A stretch of 41,624 bases of DNA from Bacteroidota bacterium. Lineage in GTDB: Bacteria; Bacteroidota; Bacteroidia; Sphingobacteriales; Sphingobacteriaceae. The stretch is from assembly GCA_013288235.1 (NCBI GenBank), contig JABDCF010000024.1, positions 1 through 41,624 on the forward strand, read 5' to 3'. A program made the translations under genes and the position numbers. The first letter of the stretch is position 1; each line of letters begins with the position of its first letter. Shown here one piece after another: positions 1 to 7,685 of the stretch. The notes below the pieces were generated by a model. It had not been told where the DNA came from, made no database searches, and saw only the letters and a program-made list of their open reading frames with translations.

Positions 1-138
1 GGAAAATTATATCAGACTGGTTTTGATGCCAGAAGGTGTGCTTTTAAAAACAGCCAAATAATAATTGAGCATAACATAAATAAAGGCTGGGCAGTCAGCA
101 GAATGGTATTTGATCCTTTGCACAAACGTTCTTTGTAG
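1..138 (+). CDS. 3' end of an unrecognised gene entering from the left
   Basis: Frame 1 is open from the first base to a TAG at 136-138 and gives 45 residues ending DPLHKRSL. The start lies outside the window. I do not recognise the family; the tail is mildly basic and mixed in composition, with no membrane segment. A GC-rich hairpin followed by five T's begins 27 nt after the stop, which is the main support that a real plus-strand transcript ends here. With only 45 residues visible, a chance open frame cannot be excluded. Confidence 0.4.
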   Translation, partial: GKLYQTGFDARRCAFKNSQIIIEHNINKGWAVSRMVFDPLHKRSL

Positions 139-437
139 GATCAGTTAATAGTTAATTAGTTTAGCGCTGCCTTGTGCGGGCGGCGTTTTTGGCTATAAAA
201 TAAAAGCCTCATTCTTTCTTTGTTACACACTTTGCGGTCAAATCTTTAGTTTAGTTACCAATAGCAAAAGCTAAAATGGGCAATCTGGCAATTAGCCCTC
301 TGCAAATTATTATTAGTGTTTTCGCCGCTATTATTCCCGTACTTAATGTTTATTTGCTTTTGGTACTTTATTTAAATAGTTTAATTTATTTCAAGTATTG
401 TTAACGAAGAGTTGTTGAAACCATTTCCATCATTTTT
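139..437. other. Intergenic, no gene seen
   Basis: AT-rich stretch between the left-edge gene and the convergent TetR gene. It contains the terminator at 165-190. Part of its right end may be the lost C-terminal coding sequence of the TetR gene, but beyond a short +1-frame continuation (about 12 residues after the TetR stop) no recognisable similarity remains. Confidence 0.5.
165..190 (+). terminator. Rho-independent terminator
   Basis: Seven-base-pair stem CGCTGCC / GGCGGCG (one T-G wobble) with loop TTGTGCG, followed directly by TTTTT. It lies just downstream of the open frame that ends at 138 and would terminate it. Confidence 0.55.
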
Positions 438-890
438 TCAATGTAAAATAGCTAATATTTTTGCGTCTGCCTCGGGCCTGATATATCCTTGCTGAATCCC
501 TTTAAATAAAAGCTTTTCGAGCGTACTGATTAAAAATTCAGCTTTAAATGTTTGAAACCGCATCCATGCGTCGGGATAGTATTTTTGGAGGTCATGAACA
601 ACAATCGGATTAATCCTGGAAAAAACATCCTCGGCTCCTTTGGTCATGGTGACCAATTCTTCTATCATGTTTTCAGAACTGCTGATTAAAGCGCGTAATT
701 GGTCGCAATCCTCCTTTAATCTTTTATCCACTAAAACATTAATGAGTTCATTCTTATCAGTAAAATAATGGTAGATCGTTTTTTTCGATACCCCCAGGTT
801 CCTGGCAATATCATCCATGGTTACACTCCTGATCCCGGACTGTAAAAATAATTCCTCACTACCCTTTAATATTCTTTCTACTGCTACCAT
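438..890 (-). CDS. TetR/AcrR family regulator, C-terminally shortened
   Basis: The 150 residues carry an N-terminal TetR DNA-binding domain at about residues 4-50, with the typical helix-turn-helix VTMDDIARNLGVSKKTIYHY and then FTDKNELI. The ligand-binding part follows the common Bacteroidota pattern (INPIVVHDLQKYYPDAW). Family members of this type are about 190-205 residues; this one stops after AKILAILH, where the last two or three helices should follow. A +1 frame continues only about 12 residues, so the C-terminus appears truly lost. Those helices normally form the dimer interface, so function is doubtful. The gene has a good promoter at 917-948 carrying the operator shared by the regulon in this window, which suggests autoregulation. 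It may be a pseudogene. Confidence 0.75.
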   Translation of the reverse strand: MVAVERILKGSEELFLQSGIRSVTMDDIARNLGVSKKTIYHYFTDKNELINVLVDKRLKEDCDQLRALISSSENMIEELVTMTKGAEDVFSRINPIVVHDLQKYYPDAWMRFQTFKAEFLISTLEKLLFKGIQQGYIRPEADAKILAILH

Positions 891-1205
891 AAAATGTTAT
901 CAGAAAAGTAAAAAAATAAAGTTAAATACTTGATAGTTGATTGCCAAACTTAATTAAAAATATCTTTGAAAGTTATAAATTGAAATTATTAATTCCGTCA
1001 ATTTGCTAAATCAGATAAGTTGTAATAATAATTGTTGATTTAAGGGATGGCCTTATATCCGGGATCCTCGTATAGTTATAATCCGATTAATTGGTACAGG
1101 CAGTTAAATGTAGTACCTGTACATGATCATCCCTTCCTGTTTATCTGTTCAGAACCGGACTGAGAAAATGGTATCTGAAGAAAAATGCCGTAAGTAAGGT
1201 ACTTA
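891..1205. other. Intergenic, divergent promoter region
   Basis: Besides the promoter at 917-948, nothing convincing is seen. The right part should correspond to the lost upstream portion of the MFS gene whose C-terminal remnant begins near 1206, but I cannot recognise any of it. Confidence 0.5.
917..948 (-). promoter_or_regulatory. Promoter with spacer operator, truncated TetR gene
   Basis: Read on the minus strand: -33 TTTG (948-945), 20-nt spacer, -7 TAACTTTA (924-917). The spacer contains TCAACTATCAA (940-930), ending 5 nt upstream of the -7 element. The gene starts at 890. Spacing matches the Bacteroidota consensus TTTG-N19/20-TAnnTTTG. Confidence 0.7.
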
Positions 1206-1460
1206 ATTAACAATATACAGCAGGTGATGCAAATGGCCGTGGATTTACGCAGTGGCCTGGTATAGAAAGCATTACCGCCGGCAAACGGCCTATCCAATGC
1301 TGGATGGCGCCATAGATAAACAGACAACGCTCTTATCTTACATGGATATATCCTTGGATGAAGACATATTGTTTTTGGTTTGTGTGCCTGTCGTTTTACT
1401 GCTTATAAATATGCGAAAACAAAGATCAGGATGGTCGATGCAGCGCATTGGGGAATTTAA
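1206..1460 (+). pseudogene. C-terminal remnant of a DHA2-type MFS exporter
   Basis: This stretch translates, across several frames, into the last ~85 residues of the two intact DHA2 transporters of the window. QQVMQMAV (frame of 1218) matches QQRVAQLAA; IESIT matches LDSLT; then RQTAYPMLDGAIDKQTTLLS YMD matches RQTAYAMLDRSVNTQATLLS YTD of the copy at 20887-22476. After the hydrophobic last helix another shift gives TKIRMVDAAH, matching NKISLADAAH. At least two single-base losses, both in short homopolymers, and an in-frame TAG near 1255 separate the pieces. The remaining ~440 residues are missing. It sits 26 nt upstream of a MarR gene, the same order as the intact cassette on the minus strand. 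A sequencing artefact would not explain the missing 5' part. Confidence 0.75.
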
Positions 1461-1485
1461 ATACTTTATTTAAGTTTGTATATTC

Positions 1486-1947
1486 ATGAAGATGCAGATA
1501 AAGAAAAGTAAAAAAGTGGAACTCGCAGTAGAGTTTGGCCGGTCGATGTCAGAATTAAGGAACTATGTCCGCCAGTATATCCAGGTTAAAATTAAGGAGA
1601 ATGGCAGCAACATTACTTTTGAAATGCTGGAAGTGATGGGATGCCTTTGGAAAAAGGATGGCGTAAACCAGCAGGAGATCGCTGACCTGACTTTAAGGGA
1701 TAAATCCAGCATGACCTATTTATTGGATAACCTGGTGAAACGCAAACTGGTAAGACGCTTGGAAGATGAAAATGACCGTAGGAACAAACTGATCTATTTA
1801 ACCAATGAAGGGACAAAACTGAAGGAAACGCTGAACCCCTGGGTAGCAGAAGTCTACGGTATGGCCTCAGAGGAATTGGCAATGGAAGATTTGCAAAACG
1901 GTTTAACACTGATCAACCAAATGATCGTTAAACTTAAAAAAGAATAA
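1486..1947 (+). CDS. MarR family transcriptional regulator
   Basis: 153 residues, normal for MarR. The winged helix-turn-helix spans about residues 40-105: a helix with TFEMLEVMGCLW, the recognition region GVNQQEIADLTLRDKSSMTY, and the wing VRRLEDENDRRNKLIYLT. Flanking helices form the dimer. It closely resembles the two MarR proteins at 19796-20251 and 20388-20852. It follows the MFS remnant by 26 nt and precedes a 47-residue membrane protein, mirroring the other cassette. TAAGTTTG at 1471-1478 fits a -7 element, but it lies only 7 nt from the ATG, so that transcript would be almost leaderless. The gene appears intact although its neighbours are broken. The ligand is unknown; in this context an exporter substrate is plausible. 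Confidence 0.92.
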   Translation: MKMQIKKSKKVELAVEFGRSMSELRNYVRQYIQVKIKENGSNITFEMLEVMGCLWKKDGVNQQEIADLTLRDKSSMTYLLDNLVKRKLVRRLEDENDRRNKLIYLTNEGTKLKETLNPWVAEVYGMASEELAMEDLQNGLTLINQMIVKLKKE

Positions 1948-1969
1948 AAAATTTGATATATCAGTTAAA

Positions 1970-1987
1970 TACTTGATTGTTTATATG
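1970..1987 (+). promoter_or_regulatory. Motif upstream of small membrane protein gene
   Basis: TACTTGATTGTTTAT starts 22 nt after the MarR stop; its TACTTGATT core ends exactly 34 nt before the ATG of the small protein. The second small-protein gene (minus strand) has TACTTGATTATCTAT at the same 34-nt distance and also just after a MarR stop. It resembles half of the TTGAnnnTCAA operator. A weak -7-like TAAATATG lies at 2000-2007. Confidence 0.5.
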
Positions 1988-2012
1988 TTAACCAAAAGTA
2001 AATATGTAAAAT

Positions 2013-2156
2013 ATGGAACTTGAAGAAACAATCCTCGATAGGGTATGCAACCAGATCCGTTCGTTTATAGAAAGGGAAATGAGTATCACAATGGTATTCT
2101 GGATGACTATATTTTTAACTGTCGCCGCACTGAAGCTGTTTCGGTTCATCCATTGA
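2013..2156 (+). CDS. Small single-pass membrane protein, EREM family
   Basis: A 47-residue open frame from ATG 2013 to TGA 2154-2156. The N-terminal half is polar and contains IRSFIEREMS; residues about 25-43 form one hydrophobic helix (MVFWMTIFLTVAALKLF), ending with a short basic tail. It aligns with the 50-residue protein at 19577-19729 over its last ~33 residues through the pattern F-[IF]-E-R-E-M-x2-T-x2-F-W-x3-F-L-x2-A, then a closing L-x-R. Both lie directly after a MarR gene and upstream of a dienelactone-hydrolase-like gene, and both have the same motif 34 nt before the start. Conservation of sequence, position and leader makes it a likely real gene. The function is unknown; a small membrane partner or modulator of the exporter is only an inference. 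Confidence 0.75.
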   Translation: MELEETILDRVCNQIRSFIEREMSITMVFWMTIFLTVAALKLFRFIH

Positions 2157-2202
2157 TAAGTAAAAAAAGAAAAGCTTTAAATAACTCATAAAACTAAATG
2201 AT

Positions 2203-3165
2203 ATGAATATCACTAATCACGAATTTAACACTGTGCCGGTAGCTGATGGCTCCGAAATGGGGCTTTACGTTGCCTTCCCGGAAGGCCAGGGCAGCTTTCC
2301 TGCTATTATTGTTTTACAGGAAGGCTTTGGACTTACCCGGCACATTCGCAACATCGCCGAAGGGCTTTGTAACTAGGCTATGCAGCCATAGCACCCGAAC
2401 TTTACCACCGCAGCGGTCACCGTGTGGAAGCTTCCTATGATGATTTTCCCAAGGTCATGGAGCATTTCAATGCCATTACTAAAGGGTCTTACCGCTGATC
2501 TGGAAGCGGCTTACCAATTTCTTCAACAGCAAGATAATGTGATCGGGGACAAAATCGGCAGCATAGGTTTTTGCCTCGGCGGCCGCGTTTCTTTCCTGGC
2601 GAACTCAGTTTTACCAATGGTTGCCGCTATTTCCTATTATGGCGGCGGCATTGACCAGTTAATCGATGAGGCTCCCAATCTGCATGGCGCCCATCTTTTC
2701 TATTGGGGTGGCCTGGACCTTCACATCACGTCCGATAAGATCGAAGTTGTTAACGCTTTGAAAAATGCCGGTAAGGATTATACCAATGTGGTCATATCCC
2801 ATGCGGACCACGGTTTTAACTGGCACGCTTGCGTTAACTGCCGTAAGATGGAAGCAACTGTTTGGCCAAATAAGTCCGTGTTTCCAGTTTTCAGGGACAG
2901 CTATGTTTTGATCCAATTATATACAGATGATAAAACCGAACTGGAAAAAGCAGCACAATATAGCTCATCTTTCAGCCATAAAGACATTACCAGTATGGGT
3001 TCCCTGAACAGTGACATCGAGGCTTCCAGATTTAACAGTAATTCCCAGCCATTTTATGTGCTGCTTAACCCCCATACCGAAGGAATACTTGTTCCTCCAT
3101 TAGGGGCAGATTATGATCCTGGTTCTTACCTGTTTTATTTAAAAAGCGGTTTAAATGAATATTAA
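2203..3165 (+). pseudogene. Frameshifted dienelactone hydrolase joined to the DsbD C-terminal thioredoxin domain
   Basis: ATG 2203 starts a dienelactone-hydrolase-like protein (VADGSEMGLYVAFPEG, then VLQEGFGL) that hits TAG at 2374. The sequence continues one frame over (GYAAIAPELYHRSGHRVEAS), then shifts back near 2485 to GLTADLEAAYQFLQQQ. The two indels compensate and each is one base in a short homopolymer. The following frame keeps the whole DLH triad: Cys in GFCLGGR, Asp in GGLDLHIT, His in ADHGFNW. At about 2821 it turns without a break into HACVNCRKMEATVW, the CxxC motif of the C-terminal thioredoxin domain of Bacteroidota DsbD-type reductases, and runs through a normal end of that domain (SQPFYVLLN, LKSGLNEY). 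The membrane part of DsbD is absent. Most likely a deletion fused two neighbouring genes. It lies 46 nt after the small membrane protein gene. Confidence 0.8.
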
Positions 3166-3519
3166 AAGGTAATTAAAGACATTCAATAGTGCCTGCCGCA
3201 TCTTCATCACGGTTATTATGAAGGTCGGTTAATTGTCAATAACGCCTCTTTGATTGGAGAGATGTTTTTTATTAAAAAATACAGGGACAATTTTAGTGGC
3301 TTCGATCGCTACAAATCCACTGCGCCAAAAGATGGCAGTAAAGATTAACCTCTCGACATCGGGGAAACTACTTGCTATTTTCTTGTCATTTCTGATCCTT
3401 TTCGGACGAAATAAATCTGGCAAATTCAGTAGCTAATTAATCATGGAAATGAAATCTTTAAAATATTAGTTTAAAACTTGACTGTCAAATATATAACTTT
3501 GCTTCAAAAATTAATTTAA
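3166..3519. other. Intergenic with one promoter
   Basis: Contains the promoter at 3471-3501. Short frames occur (for example 28 codons from ATG 3262), but none has family resemblance or a clear ribosome-binding site. It may hold decayed remains like the sequence to its left. Confidence 0.45.
3471..3501 (+). promoter_or_regulatory. Promoter with spacer operator, MFS exporter gene
   Basis: -7 TAACTTTG at 3494-3501, preceded by a 20-nt spacer holding the perfect inverted repeat TTGACTGTCAA (3478-3488), which ends 5 nt upstream of the -7 element. The -33 position reads TTTA rather than TTTG. The exporter start codon is at 3520, giving a short leader. Confidence 0.75.
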
Positions 3520-5103
3520 ATGCAGAGGCAAGGAGAATCCCTGATTGAACATGGACCGCGTTTGGTCATCATCACCGTTACCGCAGTAGTTTGCGCGTTG
3601 TTAGAAATTATCGACACCACAATTGTAAATGTGGCGCTAAATAATATGCGTGGCAGTTTAGGCGCAACTTTAAACGAGATCGGTTGGGTAATAACCGCCT
3701 ATTCTTTAGCAAATGTGATTATTATACCCCTGACCAGCTGGCTTTCCCAACAATTTGGCCGGCGGAATTACTTTGCCGCTTCCGTAATTATTTTTACGGT
3801 TTGTTCTTTTTTATGCGGCAACGCGCATTCCATAACGGAGCTGATCATCTTCCGGTTTTTACAGGGTATGGGTGGTGGTGCGTTGCTGGTTACCTCGCAA
3901 ACTATTATCACAGAAAGCTGGCCGCCCGAAAAAAGGGCAATGGCCCAGGCCATATACGTTTTAGGAATTATCGTGGGGCCAACACTTGGCCCGCCCATAG
4001 GTGGCTACATTGTTGATAATTTCTCGTGGCCGTTTATCTTTTATATCAACATCCCCGTCGGAATAGTTGCAACCCTGCTTACATTAAGCTATGTAAGAAG
4101 CCCGAAGTATGAACAAAAGAGGTCTGCCAAAGAGATCGACTGGCTTGGCATCATTTTGCTTGCAGTAGGTATTTCGTCCCTGCAATACGTTTTAGAAAAA
4201 GGCCAGGAAGATGACTGGTTTAACAGTCAACTGATTATTACGCTTTGCATTACTGCATTTTTGGGATTATACCTGTTTGTCTGGCGTCAACTGGAAACCA
4301 AATTCCCGGTGGTTAATATAAGGGTGCTTAAAAACAGCAATTTACGGATGGGGGTTATGCTTTCTTTTGTAATGGGGTTTGGCTCGTTCGGTTCCACCTT
4401 CGTAATTCCCCTGTTTACACAATCACTATTAGGATGGACAGCCCAGCAGGCTGGTGTACTGCAATTACCAAGCACGTTATTTGCAGCCGTTATGATGCCT
4501 GTTGTAGCTACTTTAATTCAAAAAGGTGTTCAGCAAAAGTATCTGATTGCAATGGGGATGTTTATATTTTACATTTTTTGTATGCTCTGCTATCGAATTA
4601 TTGTGCCGGATACCAGCGCTGGTGATTTCTTCTGGCCATTAATCGTAAGAGGGCTCGGCTTAGGTTTATTATCGGTACCGGTAAGCACCATGTCGCTATC
4701 TACGCTAAAGGGACAGGAGATCGGTCAGGGCGCAGCTTTTACAGGTATGATGCGACAGCTGGGCGGTTCATTTGGTGTGGCGCTTATATCCACCTATTTA
4801 TCTCGGGAAACCAGTATCCACCGGGTAAATGTGGTAAGTCAATTAAATGTGAATGATATCAATGTCCAAACAAGGATCGCGCAGCTTGCTGCCGGGGTGC
4901 ATACCCATGGATTGGATAGCTTAACTTCACGAAATACAGCTTATCAAATGATGGATAATTCGGTTACTATGCAGGCCACACTGCTGTCCTATATGGATGT
5001 ATTTATGATGGTGGGTGTAGTTTTTGTAGTTTTTGTACCCCTGGTATTATTAATCGTTAAGAAATCTAATGCAAAGGTCAGCCTGGCGGATGCCGCGCAT
5101 TAA
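3520..5103 (+). CDS. DHA2 family MFS drug exporter (EmrB/QacA-like)
   Basis: 527 residues, the usual size of 14-helix DHA2 proton antiporters of the inner membrane. Helix 1 carries LEIIDTTIVNVAL, the D-x-T motif typical of DHA2. The loop 2-3 motif A region reads WLSQQFGRRNYF, and motif C in helix 5 reads GPTLGPPIGGYIVDN. The C-terminus ends SLADAAH, exactly as in the second exporter at 20887-22476, with which it is near-collinear throughout. In EmrAB-type systems such pumps work with an HlyD-type adaptor and TolC; here those lie at 15305-17746. No regulator gene follows it, but its promoter has the shared operator, so it is probably controlled by one of the nearby MarR or TetR proteins. The substrate cannot be told from sequence. 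Confidence 0.93.
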   Translation: MQRQGESLIEHGPRLVIITVTAVVCALLEIIDTTIVNVALNNMRGSLGATLNEIGWVITAYSLANVIIIPLTSWLSQQFGRRNYFAASVIIFTVCSFLCGNAHSITELIIFRFLQGMGGGALLVTSQTIITESWPPEKRAMAQAIYVLGIIVGPTLGPPIGGYIVDNFSWPFIFYINIPVGIVATLLTLSYVRSPKYEQKRSAKEIDWLGIILLAVGISSLQYVLEKGQEDDWFNSQLIITLCITAFLGLYLFVWRQLETKFPVVNIRVLKNSNLRMGVMLSFVMGFGSFGSTFVIPLFTQSLLGWTAQQAGVLQLPSTLFAAVMMPVVATLIQKGVQQKYLIAMGMFIFYIFCMLCYRIIVPDTSAGDFFWPLIVRGLGLGLLSVPVSTMSLSTLKGQEIGQGAAFTGMMRQLGGSFGVALISTYLSRETSIHRVNVVSQLNVNDINVQTRIAQLAAGVHTHGLDSLTSRNTAYQMMDNSVTMQATLLSYMDVFMMVGVVFVVFVPLVLLIVKKSNAKVSLADAAH

Positions 5104-5505
5104 CTGAATTAATTTTTAGTAATCGACGGAACCGTCAATTGCCAGGCAGGTATAATATCAACAAAAAGCAAAGTAATATACCTGACAGTTATATGCATAA
5201 CTATAATCGTATACTGTTGAATGATCGGCTATAAAAAATTAAAAACGGTGATAAGATTTATATAAAAAATGATTGTACAAAGGGATTTTATGAATAAGGG
5301 AATTTTGCAGAAGAATGAGCGGCAATTTAGGTAGGGCAAAAAAGATGCCCGGGCACTCGCTGCCGGGCATCTTTACCTAAACCTTATCACAATTGCAAGC
5401 ATAGATACCTGCAATAATTTGAATTGTAAACTTAATTTTAATACTACAAGAGGGACGAATGTATCTCCAAATTTACATAGGAATGAAAGTTCAGATAAAC
5501 GATCA
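5104..5505. other. Intergenic between convergent genes
   Basis: AT-rich region between the MFS exporter and the broken hydroxylase. It contains the strong hairpin at 5335-5374. No gene was recognised on either strand. Confidence 0.5.
5335..5374 (-). terminator. Strong hairpin terminator
   Basis: Twelve-base-pair perfect stem AAAGATGCCCGG (5341-5352) / CCGGGCATCTTT (5363-5374) with a 10-nt loop. On the minus strand it is followed by a run of six T's, so it would terminate the hydroxylase gene ending at 5506. On the plus strand only TTT follows, so it may serve the MFS gene less efficiently. Confidence 0.75.
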
Positions 5506-6430
5506 TCAAAAGAAGATCAGGTAAAGTATAAGCAGCATTAAAGCATATTTAACCGCATAATATAAATTACGGTTATAAGCTTTTATTCGTTTCCCCAGCA
5601 ATCTGATTGAATAAACGTATTTAAAAACCTTATTGATGTTACTTGTTTTGTCTTCGCCCATATTTGGTGATACTGCAGCGGCCATTATAAACCAGCCAAA
5701 AAACTTATTCCATCCACGGCCAAACACGGTTTTGATAGGTCTTTCAATATCACAGAAAAGGATAATACGATCAATATTCGTCTTATTTTCGGCATAATGC
5801 ACATAGGTCTCATCAAAAATAACATCGTCACCATCTTTCCAGGCATAACTCCGTCCGTCAACTACGATGTGGCATTCCTCTGAATTTGGCGTAATGAGCC
5901 CTAAATGGTATCTTAATGAACCGGCATAAGGGTCGCGGTGCTGCAATAATTCACTGCCGGCAGGTAATACGGCAAACATGGCTGCTTTTACCGATGGTAT
6001 ATGTTTGATAACCTCAATGGTTTCTGGGCAATGCTTTTTGCTGAAGGGTGAAAATCATCATACCATTTTAAATAAAAACGTTTCCACCCCCGCCTGAAAA
6101 AGGAGTTAAACCCCAATCATTATATTTGTCCGAACCTTTTATCAGTTCTTCCCGCTCCAGCTGCAAGGCTTCATCGCGTATGATTTGCCAGTTATCTTTT
6201 AACAAACTCAGTTGTGGAAAGTTGGACGTACTGATGTAGGGTTGGTTTTCAACTCCTGATAAAGCATACATAGGTATATTTATAGGAGCCATAAAAGTTG
6301 AATGGTCTGTAAGCTGCCTGAAAAATTTATACCTGACCTTGCCGCGATAATGAACAATGACGGTTGATATGATTAAAATGTAAAACAGGATGAATTTTAC
6401 GGAAAACAGTTCGCTAATTATTTGATGCAT
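5506..6430 (-). pseudogene. Aspartyl/asparaginyl beta-hydroxylase (LpxO-like), broken by two frameshifts
   Basis: The N-terminal piece (6430 down to ~6100) has a membrane helix (KFILFYILIISTVIVHY) and the family segment LSLLKDNWQIIRDEAL. The C-terminal piece has the catalytic region of the PF05118 family: QHRDPYAGSLRYHLGL with the H-x-D pair, then DGDDVIFDETYVHYAENKT and ILFCDIERP. Between them the family core is still readable in two other frames: FFRRGWKRFYLKWYDDFH, then HCPETIEVIKHIPSVKAAMF. The breaks are single missing bases in homopolymers, T5 (plus-strand A5 at 6097-6101) and A5 (plus-strand T5 at 6035-6039). If intact the protein would be ~300 residues, a membrane-anchored Fe(II)/2-oxoglutarate hydroxylase acting on lipid A or a peptide. 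It follows a TetR gene on the same strand. Sequencing errors in homopolymers are a real alternative. Confidence 0.8.
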
Positions 6431-6532
6431 AACTTACGGAATATTTATAATGGTTATCAACTCGGTCCAAATTATGGTAAAGGCTAATACAGGTAAAATA
6501 ATCCCCAACAAACTAAGATCATTTTAACAGTT

Positions 6533-7132
6533 TCAATCAATTATTGGGAGGTTCATGATTTTTTGAAATTCAGGCCAAAATGTTTGGTTAAATTGCCCAT
6601 GAAAGGAATCATGTCTGCGGGCCTGTTCAGCAACTCTCCCCTGGTTCATTTCTTTGATCGAATTAACCAGGTAACTAATAGCTAAAAAAGACTTGTTTTC
6701 AACTGGTGTTTCGTAATGAAGGGCTAAGTAATCGGTAAACGGGTGCAAAATCTTATTAATTTCCTGTCTTAAACCGGGTTCATTTATACTAAAAGGTGAC
6801 TTTAAAAATTTTTGTATAAATAATGTTTCCTTCCTGTTGTATTGTTGAAATCTCAAATAGTTATTATAAATATACCTGATCCCATTAATCAAATTTGTTT
6901 CGCCTACCGGTTTGAACACATCTGTAGCCATACGTGAAAAACACAGCAGGCAACTTTTCATCAGCAAATCCTGTTTGCTTTGGAAATAAGCAGAAAGCGT
7001 CGGGACGGAAACACATGTTCTTTGCGCTATTTGATTTAAGGAAACTGTTTCAAAGTTGGCTTCACTTACTAATTCAATGGTTGAATTTTCAATGAGCAAT
7101 GGGAGGTCCATGTCATGAATATACATTTTCAT
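6533..7132 (-). CDS. TetR/AcrR family transcriptional regulator
   Basis: 199 residues, full length for the family. The DNA-binding domain lies at about residues 10-57, with helix-turn-helix TVSLNQIAQRTCVSVPTLSA followed by YFQSKQDLL. The remainder is an all-helical ligand domain without recognisable specificity. The next gene on the strand is the broken LpxO-like hydroxylase, ~100 nt further on. The promoter at 7279-7310 is the best consensus copy of the shared operator-promoter in the window, so autoregulation is likely and this protein is one candidate for the regulon repressor. A second ATG two codons downstream (M3) is an equally possible start. Confidence 0.88.
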   Translation of the reverse strand: MKMYIHDMDLPLLIENSTIELVSEANFETVSLNQIAQRTCVSVPTLSAYFQSKQDLLMKSCLLCFSRMATDVFKPVGETNLINGIRYIYNNYLRFQQYNRKETLFIQKFLKSPFSINEPGLRQEINKILHPFTDYLALHYETPVENKSFLAISYLVNSIKEMNQGRVAEQARRHDSFHGQFNQTFWPEFQKIMNLPIID

Positions 7133-7278
7133 AAAGTTTTAATTTGCTTACCCAATTCATTACCTGATTAAAATTCCGGTTATCCTTTCAGTAGATTTTT
7201 ATACCTCAATTGTTTTATTCTTATTTCAAAATCGTTTTTTTACGGGATACTCATCGGCATTTTATCCTAATGAAGTAA

Positions 7279-7310
7279 CAAAGTTATGTATATGATAGTC
7301 AATTACCAAA
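7279..7310 (-). promoter_or_regulatory. Promoter with spacer operator, TetR gene
   Basis: Minus-strand order: -33 TTTG (7310-7307), 20-nt spacer, -7 TAACTTTG (7286-7279). The operator TTGACTATCAT (7302-7292) ends 5 nt upstream of the -7 element. The gene starts at 7132, leaving a leader of roughly 140 nt. Confidence 0.75.
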
Positions 7311-7685
7311 CTATTTTTCATTTTTATTGTTTTGTGGGTTAATGTTTTGGCTTCCAGGGATCTATTGGCAACGCTAAATGAAAACAGCTAAACCGGATAT
7401 TGTTTGCTGAACGATTATTTATACCCCAAAATCTAAATTATATACGCGGGATCATTTTTTCCTTGTAAGTATAACCGACAAATTAAGAACACCCCGAATT
7501 ATCGCTGGTAGTTATCTTACAATATTTCATATCTGGCATTTCCAGGCTACTATAAAGGTTATCTTTCTTTATGGGTTTGAACCGAAGTTTCCCATAACAG
7601 GGATTTTAGGGTATAGGACATCCCAAAAGGATCATTCTTTGCGTGGCTTTTTTCTTTTCGCAGCCTTGCTATATTGAGTCAGCCC

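Noticed and set aside
1127..1327. 66-codon minus-strand frame
   Set aside because: It is antisense to the MFS remnant and has no coding features of its own.
3254..3436. 60-codon frame before the MFS exporter
   Set aside because: TTG start, no family resemblance and no ribosome-binding site; it ends just before the exporter promoter and looks like chance.
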